NCBI RefSeq assembly: GCF_000092365.1
Contig: NC_014218.1
Coordinates: 1,798,001-1,862,000 of the forward strand
DNA length: 64,000 nt
Direction: 5' to 3'
Source: Arcanobacterium haemolyticum DSM 20595
GTDB lineage: Bacteria > Actinomycetota > Actinomycetes > Actinomycetales > Actinomycetaceae
Part shown: positions 63,650-64,000 of the stretch, in pieces
How positions within the stretch are numbered: the first letter of the stretch is position 1
Layout: each line of letters opens with the position of its first letter
Notes under the pieces: model-generated
The model's database searches: none
Seen by the model: the letters and a program-made list of their open reading frames with translations, nothing else
Told to the model about the DNA's origin: nothing
Made by a program: the position numbers and the translations under genes

Positions 63650-64000
63650 ATGGATTCCACCGTTTTGGCTCATGTGGAGCTTTTCCGGGAGTTGGATGAC
63701 GCCGAGCGCGCCGATCTGCTTTCACTCATGTCCGAGACCACTTTGAAGCGTGGTGAGTCGCTTTTCCATGAGGGCGATTCAGGTGATCGTCTCTACGTAG
63801 TCACTGATGGTAAGGTGAAGCTCTCGCATACTGCTGATGATGGCCGTGAGAATTTGATTGCGGTTCTTGGTCCTGGTGAGATTATTGGTGAGCTTACGTT
63901 GTTTGATTTGGGCGCGCGTTCGTCTACGGTTACGGCGATTGCGTCTACTTCGCTTCTTTCGTTGTCGCATAAGGATATGATGTCGTATATTGATTCGCAT
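63650..64000 (+). CDS. crp: Crp/Fnr family transcriptional regulator (3' truncated by window)
   Basis: The frame from ATG 63650 (AAAGGA six bases upstream) stays open to the window end, 117 codons. It reads MDSTVLAHVELFRELDDAER, then LFHEGDSGDRLYVVTDGKVK and LGPGEIIGELTLFDLGARSS, the cyclic-nucleotide-binding fold with the GELTLFD...RSSTV phosphate-binding cassette of cAMP-binding actinobacterial CRP/GlxR. The DNA-binding domain lies outside the window. The nth neighbour matches Rv3676. Confidence 0.9.
   Translation, partial: MDSTVLAHVELFRELDDAERADLLSLMSETTLKRGESLFHEGDSGDRLYVVTDGKVKLSHTADDGRENLIAVLGPGEIIGELTLFDLGARSSTVTAIASTSLLSLSHKDMMSYIDSH

Noticed and set aside
63779-64000. 73-codon minus-strand frame at the window end
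   Set aside because: It is antisense to the crp-family gene.

Overview
The window looks like the chromosome of a medium-GC Actinomycetaceae-type actinobacterium (Arcanobacterium/Trueperella-like). This is inferred from gene content: CarD, SenX3-RegX3 and PhoU, a TopA without zinc fingers but with a Lys-rich tail, a Tad locus with DUF4244 and TadE-like proteins, and an order (topA-tmk-holB, DEAD helicase, tad genes, ephE-like hydrolase, nth, crp) shared with the mycobacterial Rv3644c-Rv3676 region. No species can be fixed from the sequence alone.

Layout. 0-6.9 kb: a truncated MFS/UMF1 transporter, ispF-ispD-carD, regX3-senX3 divergent from phoU, gpmA and a YccF membrane protein. 6.9-9.1 kb: a sulfane-sulfur (persulfide) response operon: a cysteine-rich small protein, a CoA-disulfide-reductase-like flavoprotein fused to rhodanese, and a CstR-type repressor, behind a promoter carrying the matching operator. 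9.2-12.8 kb: two divergent nucleobase permeases, NCS1 and NCS2; the NCS2 protein is fused to a degenerate OHCU-decarboxylase domain. 13.08-18.14 kb: one rRNA operon on the minus strand (16S-23S-5S, no spacer tRNA) with a long leader. 18.75-19.8 kb: an arsR gene followed by decayed permease and thioredoxin genes.

20.04-39.43 kb: an integrative and conjugative element in the 3' half of a tRNA-Thr(CGU) gene, bounded by 40-bp direct repeats. It encodes a tyrosine recombinase, ParA, a small probable partner, a hairpin-rich candidate origin, MobC, a MOBP-type relaxase, PcfB-like and PBECR/MuF-C-like proteins, a VirD4 coupling protein, and a minus-strand type IV secretion operon (Maff2/VirB2-like, PrgI/VirB3-like, VirB4, SLT-CHAP/VirB1-like, VirB6-like). 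A MerR/excisionase-like protein and an XRE regulator lie at the right end. The XRE frame runs into the tRNA, so excision should change its C-terminus and place it upstream of int-parA. Three consecutive proteins encoded just before the coupling protein share a C-terminal P-x-T-R-x-[DE]-L motif, a candidate secretion signal.

39.7-64 kb: a secreted peptidase-like lipoprotein, holB-tmk-topA, a methyltransferase, anaerobic ribonucleotide reductase nrdDG behind tandem NrdR-like boxes, a DEAD/DUF1998 helicase, and a Tad pilus operon interrupted by a decayed AbiE-type toxin-antitoxin locus. Then come a disordered/membrane protein, an EphE-like hydrolase lacking its nucleophile, a DUF559 nuclease flanked by two copies of a nested palindromic repeat (third copy at 47.7 kb), nth, and the start of a crp-family gene cut by the window end.
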